From assembly GCA_002501205.1 (NCBI GenBank), contig DLRW01000087.1, forward strand, positions 1-64,000: a stretch of 64,000 nt of DNA, read 5' to 3'. This stretch comes from Flavobacteriales bacterium UBA7878 (GTDB lineage: Bacteria; Bacteroidota; Bacteroidia; Flavobacteriales; Schleiferiaceae). A model generated the notes under the pieces. The model ran no database searches and was not told where the DNA came from. It saw only the letters and a list, made by a program, of their open reading frames with translations. The translations under genes were made by a program, and so were the position numbers. Position 1 is the stretch's first letter. Every line of letters starts with the position of its first letter. Shown here in pieces: positions 32,733-40,507 of this stretch.

Positions 32733-34754
32733 TTATAAGTTGGAATACTTTTCTCCGTAGTGCAACATCTGCTCAACAAAGTCGGTAGGGAATTCCAATT
32801 CTACATCGATGATCTCTTCACCATCAAATACCGGTTTCATTTCCGGTTGAATGAATCCTGCATATGGAGCGATATGCAATTTCTCGGTACGACGTAAGAC
32901 CTCTTCATGAATTGCTTGATCTACCTTAACTCCGTAATTCTCTACCAAATCACGTCCAGCTTGATAATCACCTTGGGATTTAACACGTTGAATTTCGCGT
33001 AATTGCTGACCAAAGATTTCACGTAAAGCATCGTAATCATTAATTACGAAATAGGTTTTACCCTCAATCACTTTACGCTCAATTACATTATCCTTGGCTC
33101 CCATTTCCAGGGCCCAAGCTGCAATCAATTGACGGTTACGCATGTGATCTTCCTCAATATTCTCACCTAAATTCAGGCGACGTAATTGCAGCATCAAACC
33201 ATTGCGGATGTAATTATCGTATTCTGCCTTACCGGCCTCCAGGCTTTCCATTAAACCTAATTCCAGCATTTTAGGATCCATAATAAAGTACAGTGCTACC
33301 AAATCAGCACGGGCTTCTTCCAAGGTGCTGGAGTAGTTTTTCAAGGTCTCCTTGGGAGTATGTACATCCTTTTCCAGTTTTCCGGAAGCATGACCTACCA
33401 CTTCATGGAGTGCAGTGTGCATCTTAGAGCTAATCGCTCCGTATTTCTTAGCGCGCTCCAATTCTTCCGTGCTAAAGGCAAATTCCTCCAGAAATCCTTC
33501 GCCGCGGGCATTCTCATAAGCGCCTTCAATATTGGTAAGGCTAATCGATTTAGAACCATGCTCTACGCGAATCCAGTTGGCATTCGGAAGGTTAACGCCA
33601 ATGGGAGTTGAAGGAGTGGTTGCCCCAGCTTCCCCTACAACATTAATCATGCGATAGGATACACCTACCACCTTTTCTTTTTTATGCTGGTCCATAATCG
33701 GACTGTTATCCTCAAAGAATTGGATGTTTTCCGAAATCACCTTCATTTTTTCACTGGCATCCATATCCTTTACCTGAACCACGGTTTCATAGGTAGCTTT
33801 ATAACCTAATGGATCATGGTACACTTCAATAAAGGAGTTGATATAGTCTACCGTGCTAGCGGTATCCTGTACCCAAGCAATATTATACTCATCCCACTTA
33901 TTGAGATCACCACTTTTATAGTATTCGATCAAAATACTCAAAGCCTTGGCTTGCTGTTCATTTTCAGCTACTCCTTGGGCTAGCTCCAACCAGTAAATAA
34001 TCTTTTTAATGGCGGGTCCGTATAAACCTTCAACATGCCAGGTTTTCTCGACTAAAGTTCCGTTTTCACGTACCAATTTGGAGTTTAAACCATAGCTAAT
34101 TGGGGTACTATCCTTAGGATTCATCTGAGCTTTATAAAAGGCTGTGGCCTCTGCTTCGGTGATATCTGGATCGTAGAAATTTACTGCCGATGCCAGTAAT
34201 AAATCATGATGAGGGTCTTTACTTACCCCTTTACTGTCTTCTGAATTGAAAATTACGGCAATGGCCTCATCATTCAGGCCGGCGCCACTCTTTTCTAATA
34301 GTGATTCAAAATAGGCCTGATCAAATTCGGGCTTTAATTTGGCGTGGCTGTAATGATGGTGAATACCATTGCTGAAAAACACACGCTTGGCATAAATCAG
34401 GAAATTATCCCATTGGGCATCTCCTTCGCCTTCGTGATTTTTGATAATGGTCTCCAGGGCCTTGCGAATCTCTAAATTATGGCGATACAATTGATCCCAT
34501 AAAATATCGCGGCCTTCTAAGCCAGCCTGGGTAAGGTAATAAGCCAGTTTCTTCTGTTGCAGACTCAATTTTTCCCATCCGGGAACCTGGTATCGCAAAA
34601 TGCGTAAATCCGCAAACTGCTCGGTTTGCCATTGATAATCAGTGGTCTTTTCAGTCATGGATTCGTTTTCAGCGGGTGTTTTCTCTTCAGTAGGATTGTT
34701 ACAGGCTCCGGCTACCAATAAAGCAGACAGAGTCCAAAGGCTGATTCTTTTCAT
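32733..34754 (-). CDS. Dipeptidyl-peptidase III family (M49) zinc lipoprotein peptidase
   Basis: This is a 673-residue zinc exopeptidase that removes dipeptides from peptide N termini. The M49 signature HEVVGH (form HExxGH) lies near residue 448, with HASGKL directly behind it, and the second zinc-ligand motif EEARAD lies about 35 residues later. A lipoprotein leader (LLVAGAC) places it at the outer or inner membrane facing the periplasm, unlike the cytosolic eukaryotic enzyme. Bacteroidota members are known as DPP III. A variant -7 element TATATTCG lies 18 bases upstream, and a hairpin terminator follows. Confidence 0.92.
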   Translation of the reverse strand: MKRISLWTLSALLVAGACNNPTEEKTPAENESMTEKTTDYQWQTEQFADLRILRYQVPGWEKLSLQQKKLAYYLTQAGLEGRDILWDQLYRHNLEIRKALETIIKNHEGEGDAQWDNFLIYAKRVFFSNGIHHHYSHAKLKPEFDQAYFESLLEKSGAGLNDEAIAVIFNSEDSKGVSKDPHHDLLLASAVNFYDPDITEAEATAFYKAQMNPKDSTPISYGLNSKLVRENGTLVEKTWHVEGLYGPAIKKIIYWLELAQGVAENEQQAKALSILIEYYKSGDLNKWDEYNIAWVQDTASTVDYINSFIEVYHDPLGYKATYETVVQVKDMDASEKMKVISENIQFFEDNSPIMDQHKKEKVVGVSYRMINVVGEAGATTPSTPIGVNLPNANWIRVEHGSKSISLTNIEGAYENARGEGFLEEFAFSTEELERAKKYGAISSKMHTALHEVVGHASGKLEKDVHTPKETLKNYSSTLEEARADLVALYFIMDPKMLELGLMESLEAGKAEYDNYIRNGLMLQLRRLNLGENIEEDHMRNRQLIAAWALEMGAKDNVIERKVIEGKTYFVINDYDALREIFGQQLREIQRVKSQGDYQAGRDLVENYGVKVDQAIHEEVLRRTEKLHIAPYAGFIQPEMKPVFDGEEIIDVELEFPTDFVEQMLHYGEKYSNL

Positions 34755-34772
34755 GTTCTTGAATTAGTTGCT

Positions 34773-34780
34773 CGAATATA
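34773..34780 (-). promoter_or_regulatory. Variant -7 element (TAnnTTCG) of the DPP III gene
   Basis: Minus-strand TATATTCG differs from TANNTTTG by one base. The same TTCG variant occurs at 25153, 38185 and 54707, each upstream of a gene. Confidence 0.35.
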
Positions 34781-34784
34781 AAGC

Positions 34785-36383
34785 TTAAAGCCGGACAATG
34801 GTAAAGCGAAAATCCAATGGATCAAGGTCCTTTAAGAGTCTTTGGATAAGAGCCTTTCCGTAACTGGCATAATAGGGCGTTAAATTATCATGGCGCTCCT
34901 GCAAGCCACCTTTGGGAAAGAGGGCCAAATAGGCGCGTTCCAATTTTTCCATCTGCTCTGATGAGCGACGCTTTTCAGCCCGAATCAGCTTTTTTCGCAG
35001 ATTCTCAATACCATTCAATTGCTTTTGCCTCTGAGCATTTACGGCGCCCAGCATCGAGCGGTCCGTTAACTCGGCTATAGCTTCCAGATCTTCGAACATC
35101 TTCTCCAATTGCTCATCAAAATCTTTGAGCTCCACATCTTTAGGAAAGCGCTCCTTAATATAGTTCCGCTTCAAATCATTCAAGTCTTGAAATAACTCGC
35201 GTGGATCCAATTCCAAATCAGCCAATCGGTTGCGCCATTTCTCCGGGCATAGCAATACCGAATTCCGCAAAATCAATAAAGGAAAAGGCACGGCTTGATC
35301 ATCAAACATCGACTTCAATTGGAACCAATAAGCCAACTCACCTCCCCCACCTATATACCCCAGGTTTGGAAGAATCACCTCTTGATATAAGGGACGTAAA
35401 ACCACATTGGGACTGAATCGTTCCGGATGGTTTTCAAGTTCAGATTTTAACTCACTTTCGCTAAACCGGATTTCGGTATTCAAGACCAACCATTCGCCAT
35501 CCTTAAACTCAATGCGCTCCCGTAAACCGGGCTTTAGGTAAAAGAGATTAATCGGTCTGGGAAATACCTGGGCAAAGTATTTTTGGCTAAGAGCATCACT
35601 TTGCTCCTGCACCTTTTGGTGGATACGATCTTCAAAAAGATCCGCCTTAAATTGAGGAAGCATTTGCCTTTTTAATTCCGGGCGATCCGCATCCAAAATC
35701 ACTAATCCTTCCGATTTAAATAACTCATGTACTACCCAGCGGGTAGCCTGACTTAAATTAGGATGTTCGTGATAGCCATTGCGTAAGATGCTCAGAATTT
35801 CTTCGGCCTGCTTACCAGGCCCTAAATGCTCTTCCAATTCATCGATCACTTTGCCCATCCCAAAGGGAGGCATATGTCCTACCGGGCCTTTAAAATCATT
35901 CACCCATTTTAAACGACCTCCAAAGAGGTTGATAAAAGAGATTTCTTCAAAGTCATGATCTTCACTGGCCATCCAGTAAATGGGCACAAAATTGTATTCG
36001 GGGTACGCTTCTTTGAGTTGCTTACTCAAATTGATGGTACTCACGATTTTATAGATAAAGTATAAGGGGCCCGTGAGGATGTTTAATTGATGTCCGGTAG
36101 TAACCGTAAAGGTCTTTTCCGACTTAAGGCTTTCGATCTGCTCCAACAATTCAGCATTGGGCTCAATACCCGTTTCCTGGTATTGTTGGATTAAGCTATC
36201 CGCCAAAATTTGACGCTTATCCAAAGAAAAATCCTGGCGCGCCTCGATGCGGGCTTTAAAAGATTGGAGTTCGGGAAAATCCGATATATAGTTCTGTAAT
36301 TGAGGATTTTGATCTAAATAGTCGAGGATCAGTTCACTAAAATAACCGGTTTGACGGTAAGGGATACACTCCGATTCATTCAT
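34785..36383 (-). CDS. bshC: Bacillithiol biosynthesis cysteine-adding enzyme BshC
   Basis: This 532-residue cytosolic enzyme performs the last step of bacillithiol synthesis, adding cysteine to glucosaminyl-malate. Family marks are the opening IPYRQTGYFSELILDYL, TVTTGHQLNILTGPLYFIYKI (read here as TGHQ...GPLYFIYK), PIYWMASEDHDFEEI near residue 140, and a C-terminal coiled coil (KKLIRAEKRRSSEQMEKL). Bacillithiol is the low-molecular-weight thiol of many Bacteroidota and matters for thiol and metal stress, which may connect it functionally with the metal island. The ATG is only four bases from a perfect -7 element, so the transcript is probably leaderless. Confidence 0.95.
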   Translation of the reverse strand: MNESECIPYRQTGYFSELILDYLDQNPQLQNYISDFPELQSFKARIEARQDFSLDKRQILADSLIQQYQETGIEPNAELLEQIESLKSEKTFTVTTGHQLNILTGPLYFIYKIVSTINLSKQLKEAYPEYNFVPIYWMASEDHDFEEISFINLFGGRLKWVNDFKGPVGHMPPFGMGKVIDELEEHLGPGKQAEEILSILRNGYHEHPNLSQATRWVVHELFKSEGLVILDADRPELKRQMLPQFKADLFEDRIHQKVQEQSDALSQKYFAQVFPRPINLFYLKPGLRERIEFKDGEWLVLNTEIRFSESELKSELENHPERFSPNVVLRPLYQEVILPNLGYIGGGGELAYWFQLKSMFDDQAVPFPLLILRNSVLLCPEKWRNRLADLELDPRELFQDLNDLKRNYIKERFPKDVELKDFDEQLEKMFEDLEAIAELTDRSMLGAVNAQRQKQLNGIENLRKKLIRAEKRRSSEQMEKLERAYLALFPKGGLQERHDNLTPYYASYGKALIQRLLKDLDPLDFRFTIVRL

Positions 36384-36387
36384 GAGG

Positions 36388-36395
36388 CAAAAATA
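36388..36395 (-). promoter_or_regulatory. -7 element abutting the bshC start
   Basis: Minus-strand TATTTTTG matches TANNTTTG. Only four bases separate it from the bshC ATG, so transcription would begin at or within the first codons. Confidence 0.5.
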
Positions 36396-36416
36396 CTATT
36401 ATGGCTGATAAGCTGC

Positions 36417-36881
36417 CTAGCTAAGGATCAGAAACAGGATTACAAATAAGTATATCGCCCAAAAGGGTCGAAGGTTCATAGGATCGGAACCAAAAAGCAA
36501 TTTTGTGATCCGGAAGCAGAATCCTCGATTTGTAGCGATCCATTGATACAGACGATCGCTAAAATTGCGAAAGAGCACATTCCGCTGATAGGATTTGTGC
36601 AGCCAAGAGTATTTCCCAGCCAAATATAAACTGCGAGAAGCCGAATCCGGTCCGCTGTAAATATGCCCGTCCTCTTCAATCAATCGACTGGCTTCCTTAA
36701 AAATTTGGGGATCTAAATCCTGGAATTGACCTATTCCATTTTGATAAGGCTCAAATTGAACCTTAGCCTTCAGCAACTTATCCCAGTTGCTAGTCCAGAA
36801 ACGGCAAAAAGAACAATCGCCGTCCCAATACATGGTTACCTTAGCTGGTGGAAACTTTGTTTCTCGAACTTTTTGGAACAC
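36417..36881 (-). CDS. DCC-family (DUF393) thiol-disulfide oxidoreductase
   Basis: This 154-residue protein starts at GTG 36881. The DCC motif YWDGDCSFCRFW (C-x2-C near residue 23) opens a thioredoxin-like fold. A hydrophobic C-terminal helix (FWAIYLFVILFLIL) anchors it in the membrane, and SGPDSASRSLY in the middle fits the family. Its substrate is unknown; members are thought to act on thiols. A 51-codon open frame ends 28 bases upstream in the same direction and may be co-transcribed. bshC lies downstream on the same strand, but it has its own -7 box. Confidence 0.87.
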   Translation of the reverse strand: MFQKVRETKFPPAKVTMYWDGDCSFCRFWTSNWDKLLKAKVQFEPYQNGIGQFQDLDPQIFKEASRLIEEDGHIYSGPDSASRSLYLAGKYSWLHKSYQRNVLFRNFSDRLYQWIATNRGFCFRITKLLFGSDPMNLRPFWAIYLFVILFLILS

Positions 36882-36909
36882 TTCACTTTTTAAGCGAAGT
36901 TAAGCTGAA

Positions 36910-37065
36910 TTAAGCAGTTTGCTTATCCATTTCAAATTGAAAACTACGTTCTGGATCGCGCAGCATTTTTCCTTGACTTATGGATAGGGTACGCCCCTCA
37001 TTACTAACGTAGTCTTTGACCTCTAAAGCAATTTGTAACCAGTTCCTCATGGATGTTGTTTTCAT
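36910..37065 (-). CDS. Possible small protein of 51 residues
   Basis: This short open frame lies in the 411-base gap between the HMG-CoA-lyase-like and DCC genes. It begins MKTTSMRNWLQIALE and ends FEMDKQTA, is hydrophilic with a mixed charge pattern, and has no Cys pair or membrane helix. No homologue is recognised. The composition is protein-like and the start is an ATG, with a second ATG five codons in. The rest of the gap (37066-37292) is AT-rich and holds no gene. Confidence 0.4.
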   Translation of the reverse strand: MKTTSMRNWLQIALEVKDYVSNEGRTLSISQGKMLRDPERSFQFEMDKQTA

Positions 37066-37292
37066 CGAAAATAGTCAACATAAGAATACTGCGCAAGTAT
37101 TTCGGCTTCTTAAAATCCTTAGCCCTGCTGGATTTCAGCGCAATCCAAGAAAAAGTTATAATTGATTTACAGTCTATTTGATAGCTTTAAAATAAAGCGT
37201 AGTTATTAACAAGCGCCTGTTAATTAAGCTATTCCGTTGCTTTTAATTTTAAACAACACTTTTGATAAAGCAGTCCTTCGATAGAAAAAAAT

Positions 37293-38156
37293 TTAGAGCG
37301 GAAAAGTTTGCAAGGCACGGTTGTAAGCCGATTCAAAAGCCAGCATATCGACACCATGTGCTACCTTTTTCTCATTGAAATAGCTGAGTAATTTTTCTGT
37401 GGGCATATTTCCAATAAGATCATCTGCGGCCATTGGGCAGCCCCCATAACCTTTGATTGCGCCATCAAAACGTCGGCAACCTTTGGCATAGGCTGTATCT
37501 ACCTTTTCTCGCCAATTATGAGCGTGTGTATGTAAATGCGCACCAAACTCTACCTGCGGAAAGGCAGGGATTAAACTACCAAACAAATGGGCGATACTCT
37601 CTGGATTTGAAGTGCCAATAGTATCCGATAAGGATAAAATCTTTACTCCACGATCGGCCAGTGCGGCACAAAAATCCTCTACTATACTTACCGACCAGGC
37701 CTCGCGATAGGGATTCCCGAAACCCATGCTTACATACACCACCAATTGCTTATTCTGCTTGGTGCTGAGCTCCAGAAGTTCTTCCACTAATTCTCGGCTT
37801 TCCGCAATGGTCTTATTGGTATTTCGCTTTTGGAATACTTCAGAAACCGAAAAGGGATAACCCAGGTATTCGATTTCATCATAAGCCGCTGCCTCCTGAG
37901 CTCCCCTAAGGTTAGCTACTATGGCTAATAATTGGGTTTGGGTACGACTTAAGTCCAGATTGGCCAGTACTTCTTTGGTGTCTTTAAGCTGCGGTATAGC
38001 CTTCGGAGAAACAAAACTGCCAAAATCCAAACTATGAAAGCCTACCTCCAGCAAAGACTGGAGATAGGCTACTTTATTTTGAGTTGGAATAAAATCGTGA
38101 AGGCCCTGCATAGCATCGCGGGGGCATTCCACAATATCCACATGGTTTGCTGTCAA
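37293..38156 (-). CDS. HMG-CoA lyase-like (HMGL) family protein
   Basis: This is a 287-residue TIM-barrel enzyme of the DRE/HMGL metal-dependent lyase family. Motifs are IVECPRDAMQG (opening strand with the catalytic Arg-Asp), SLDFGSFVSPKAIPQLKD, SLSDTIGTSNP, FGAHLHTHAHNW (metal-binding His-x-His) and GGCPMAADDL (the catalytic cysteine of HMG-CoA lyase, near residue 244). It would cleave HMG-CoA to acetyl-CoA and acetoacetate in leucine breakdown, though substrates vary in the family. The start is TTG 38156, since no ATG or GTG precedes it in frame; a TACTTTCG element lies upstream at 38185-38192. Confidence 0.88.
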   Translation of the reverse strand: MTANHVDIVECPRDAMQGLHDFIPTQNKVAYLQSLLEVGFHSLDFGSFVSPKAIPQLKDTKEVLANLDLSRTQTQLLAIVANLRGAQEAAAYDEIEYLGYPFSVSEVFQKRNTNKTIAESRELVEELLELSTKQNKQLVVYVSMGFGNPYREAWSVSIVEDFCAALADRGVKILSLSDTIGTSNPESIAHLFGSLIPAFPQVEFGAHLHTHAHNWREKVDTAYAKGCRRFDGAIKGYGGCPMAADDLIGNMPTEKLLSYFNEKKVAHGVDMLAFESAYNRALQTFPL

Positions 38157-38184
38157 TTTTCGCTTTTTTTGATGAGAGGTTCTG

Positions 38185-38192
38185 CGAAAGTA
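38185..38192 (-). promoter_or_regulatory. Variant -7 element (TAnnTTCG) of the HMGL gene
   Basis: Minus-strand TACTTTCG lies 28 bases before the TTG start, in the gap after pepD. One mismatch to the consensus. Confidence 0.35.
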
Positions 38193-38201
38193 CTAGCAAT
38201 T

Positions 38202-39665
38202 TTAAGATTTCGGAACCCTTTTTAAAGCTTCGAGGAAATAGCCCCAAAACTTCCCTACCGATGCAATGTTCACTTTCTCATCTGGGCTGTGTGGATTCTT
38301 AATGGTGGGACCGAAAGAGATCATCTCCAAATTAGGATAATGCTGACCTAAAAGACCGCATTCCAAACCGGCATGGCAAGCCAACACATTAGGCTCTTCT
38401 TTAAACAACTCTACATACAAATCCTTCATCATACCCAACATGCGCGAATTAGGATCGAGCTTCCAACCAGGGTATGAACCACTGTGCTCTACCTGAGCGC
38501 CTAAAATTCTCCAGGGAGCTCCTACAGAATCTGCAATATCAAATTTGGCACTTTCGCGATCTGAACGCTGTAAGGCTTTTAGATTCATTTTACCTAGCGC
38601 TAAGCTCACATGGGCCACATTATTACTGGTTTCCACCAAATCTTCCACATCAGGACTCATCCGGCGAATACCATCATGGGTGCATTGAAGGGCAGCACTA
38701 AAACGCTGGAAGTCGGTAGCCGTCATTTTTTGAGCCGGTAAATCCACTTTATCTACCGCAATGCGAATATTCGGATCAGTAGTGGCAAACTCCTTAACCA
38801 GCGCCGCACCTAGTTCCTTCCAATATTCTTCAGCCTCAGCTGCTTTATCCTTGCTAACAATTACAATGGCTTCAGCTTCGCGCGGAATTGCATTTCGTAA
38901 ACCCCCTCCTTCAAATTCGCTGATGCTCCAGCCGTATTCTTCTTGAGGATCGTAGATCATACGATTCAAGACTTTGTTGGCATTGCCACGGCCATAAATG
39001 ATATCCATACCACTATGACCACCAAAAAGGCCTTCTACCTTCACCTGAAAGGCTTGTTCCGAAGCGGCATCGGTAGCCTCTTCTTCATAGGTCCAATTTA
39101 CATCGGTATCAATACCTCCAGCGCAACCAATACTGAGTTCATCGTCATCTTCAGTATCGAGATTCATCAAAATATCACCGCTTAAGAAACCGGCTTGTAA
39201 ATGATGAGCGCCAGTCATGCCTGCTTCCTCATCAGTGGTAAATAAAGCTTCCAGGGCCGGATGCGCGATATCCTTTGAGGCCAAAACCGCCATAATGGAG
39301 GCTACCCCAATACCATTATCGGCACCTAGGGTAGTTCCACGAGCCTTTACCCATTCCCCATCGATATACATATTGATTCCCTGGGTATCGAAATCAAAGT
39401 CGGTGTCTTTGTTCTTTTGGCAAACCATATCCAAATGCGCCTGCAAAACCACTTTCTTGCGATCTTCCATTCCAGCACTGGCTGGTTTAGATACCAGGAT
39501 ATTCCCGATTTCATCTTGTTTCCACTCCAAGCCTTGGCTCTTGGCGAAATCGATCATAAAAGCCTGTACTTTCTCTTCCTTTTTAGATGGACGAGGCACA
39601 GAATTTAAATCGGCAAAATGCCCCCATACCGACTGGGGCTCAAGGTTTCTGATTTCTTCAGACAT
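38202..39665 (-). CDS. pepD: Aminoacyl-histidine dipeptidase PepD (M20 family)
   Basis: This 487-residue cytosolic dizinc peptidase splits Xaa-His and other dipeptides. Metal-site motifs are QAHLDMVCQK (first His-x-Asp, near residue 95), GADNGIG (near residue 118), TTDEEAGMTGA (catalytic Glu pair, near 147) and LDTEDDDE. The dimerisation insert and the C-terminal GPTIKNPHSPDEKV (last metal-binding His) follow. Length and order match the carnosinase-like PepD. It is the last gene of a five-gene minus-strand run, ten bases behind the SPFH gene. Confidence 0.95.
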   Translation of the reverse strand: MSEEIRNLEPQSVWGHFADLNSVPRPSKKEEKVQAFMIDFAKSQGLEWKQDEIGNILVSKPASAGMEDRKKVVLQAHLDMVCQKNKDTDFDFDTQGINMYIDGEWVKARGTTLGADNGIGVASIMAVLASKDIAHPALEALFTTDEEAGMTGAHHLQAGFLSGDILMNLDTEDDDELSIGCAGGIDTDVNWTYEEEATDAASEQAFQVKVEGLFGGHSGMDIIYGRGNANKVLNRMIYDPQEEYGWSISEFEGGGLRNAIPREAEAIVIVSKDKAAEAEEYWKELGAALVKEFATTDPNIRIAVDKVDLPAQKMTATDFQRFSAALQCTHDGIRRMSPDVEDLVETSNNVAHVSLALGKMNLKALQRSDRESAKFDIADSVGAPWRILGAQVEHSGSYPGWKLDPNSRMLGMMKDLYVELFKEEPNVLACHAGLECGLLGQHYPNLEMISFGPTIKNPHSPDEKVNIASVGKFWGYFLEALKRVPKS

Positions 39666-39675
39666 TCGATCTGTT

Positions 39676-40491
39676 TTATTGATTTCCTAAAATGATGGGC
39701 AGGCCGTCTTTGCCGGAACCCACTACTATTACTTTGGAATTTTTTGATTCAGCCAGTTTTAAGGTGGCGTCAATTCCTTTTTCCTTTAGAATTTTATCCG
39801 TTAAGGAATTGGAGATAATCTCATTAGCACGGGCTTTACCTTCCGCTTCAATTCGCTGACGCTCGGCTTCTTTACGTGCTAACTGTAATTTAAACTCATA
39901 CTCTAGAGAAGCCTGCTCTTGCTCCAACTTACGCTCAATAGCCTCTTTTAGTTTAGCGGGTAGTTTTACCTCCCTTATCAGGATTACATCCAATATCAGA
40001 TAATTTTCGCCCATGGGCTCAGCCGTGCGGGTGAAAATTTCATTTTGGATATCCTCTCTTTTAGTTGAATAAAGCTCTTCTGCATTATACTTACCAATAA
40101 CCTCTCGAGCCGCCGATCGGATATAGGGCTTAATGATCTTATCGTGGTAATTGGCCCCAATTTCATCATGCAAATAACCAATTCGATCTCCTTTGGGATA
40201 AAAGCGATAGGAAAGATCGAGGGTGATAGTCAGACCATTACGATCCAAGACATCCATTTTACTAAAGCTTTCCATTTTACGTACATCATAGGTATACACT
40301 GCATCCCAGGGCCATTTCACATGGAAACCCTGTCCATATACTTTATCCTTATCCAAACCGCCTTGGAATTTGCGGAAGATTACCGCCTTTTCGCCAGCAT
40401 TTATGGTATAAGTGATAGAATTCCAGGTGAGGATAACTACCAAAAATGCCACGAAAGCCAGAACGATCAAAAATGTTGTTCTTTGTTTCAT
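39676..40491 (-). CDS. SPFH/prohibitin family membrane protein
   Basis: This 271-residue protein is anchored by one N-terminal helix (FLIVLAFVAFLVVILTW). An SPFH domain follows (VIFRKFQGGLDKDKVYGQG near residue 36, LTITLDLSYRFYPKGD near 88), then a long coiled coil rich in Glu, Lys and Arg (about 185-235) and the C-terminal KVIVVGSGKDGLP. Prohibitin-like proteins form large rings that organise membrane domains and control proteases. The ATG at 40491 is preferred: an upstream in-frame start at 40545 would overlap the preceding vWA gene by 38 bases and delay the membrane helix. Confidence 0.88.
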   Translation of the reverse strand: MKQRTTFLIVLAFVAFLVVILTWNSITYTINAGEKAVIFRKFQGGLDKDKVYGQGFHVKWPWDAVYTYDVRKMESFSKMDVLDRNGLTITLDLSYRFYPKGDRIGYLHDEIGANYHDKIIKPYIRSAAREVIGKYNAEELYSTKREDIQNEIFTRTAEPMGENYLILDVILIREVKLPAKLKEAIERKLEQEQASLEYEFKLQLARKEAERQRIEAEGKARANEIISNSLTDKILKEKGIDATLKLAESKNSKVIVVGSGKDGLPIILGNQ

Positions 40492-40507
40492 AACCGTTTT
40501 ATTTGAT

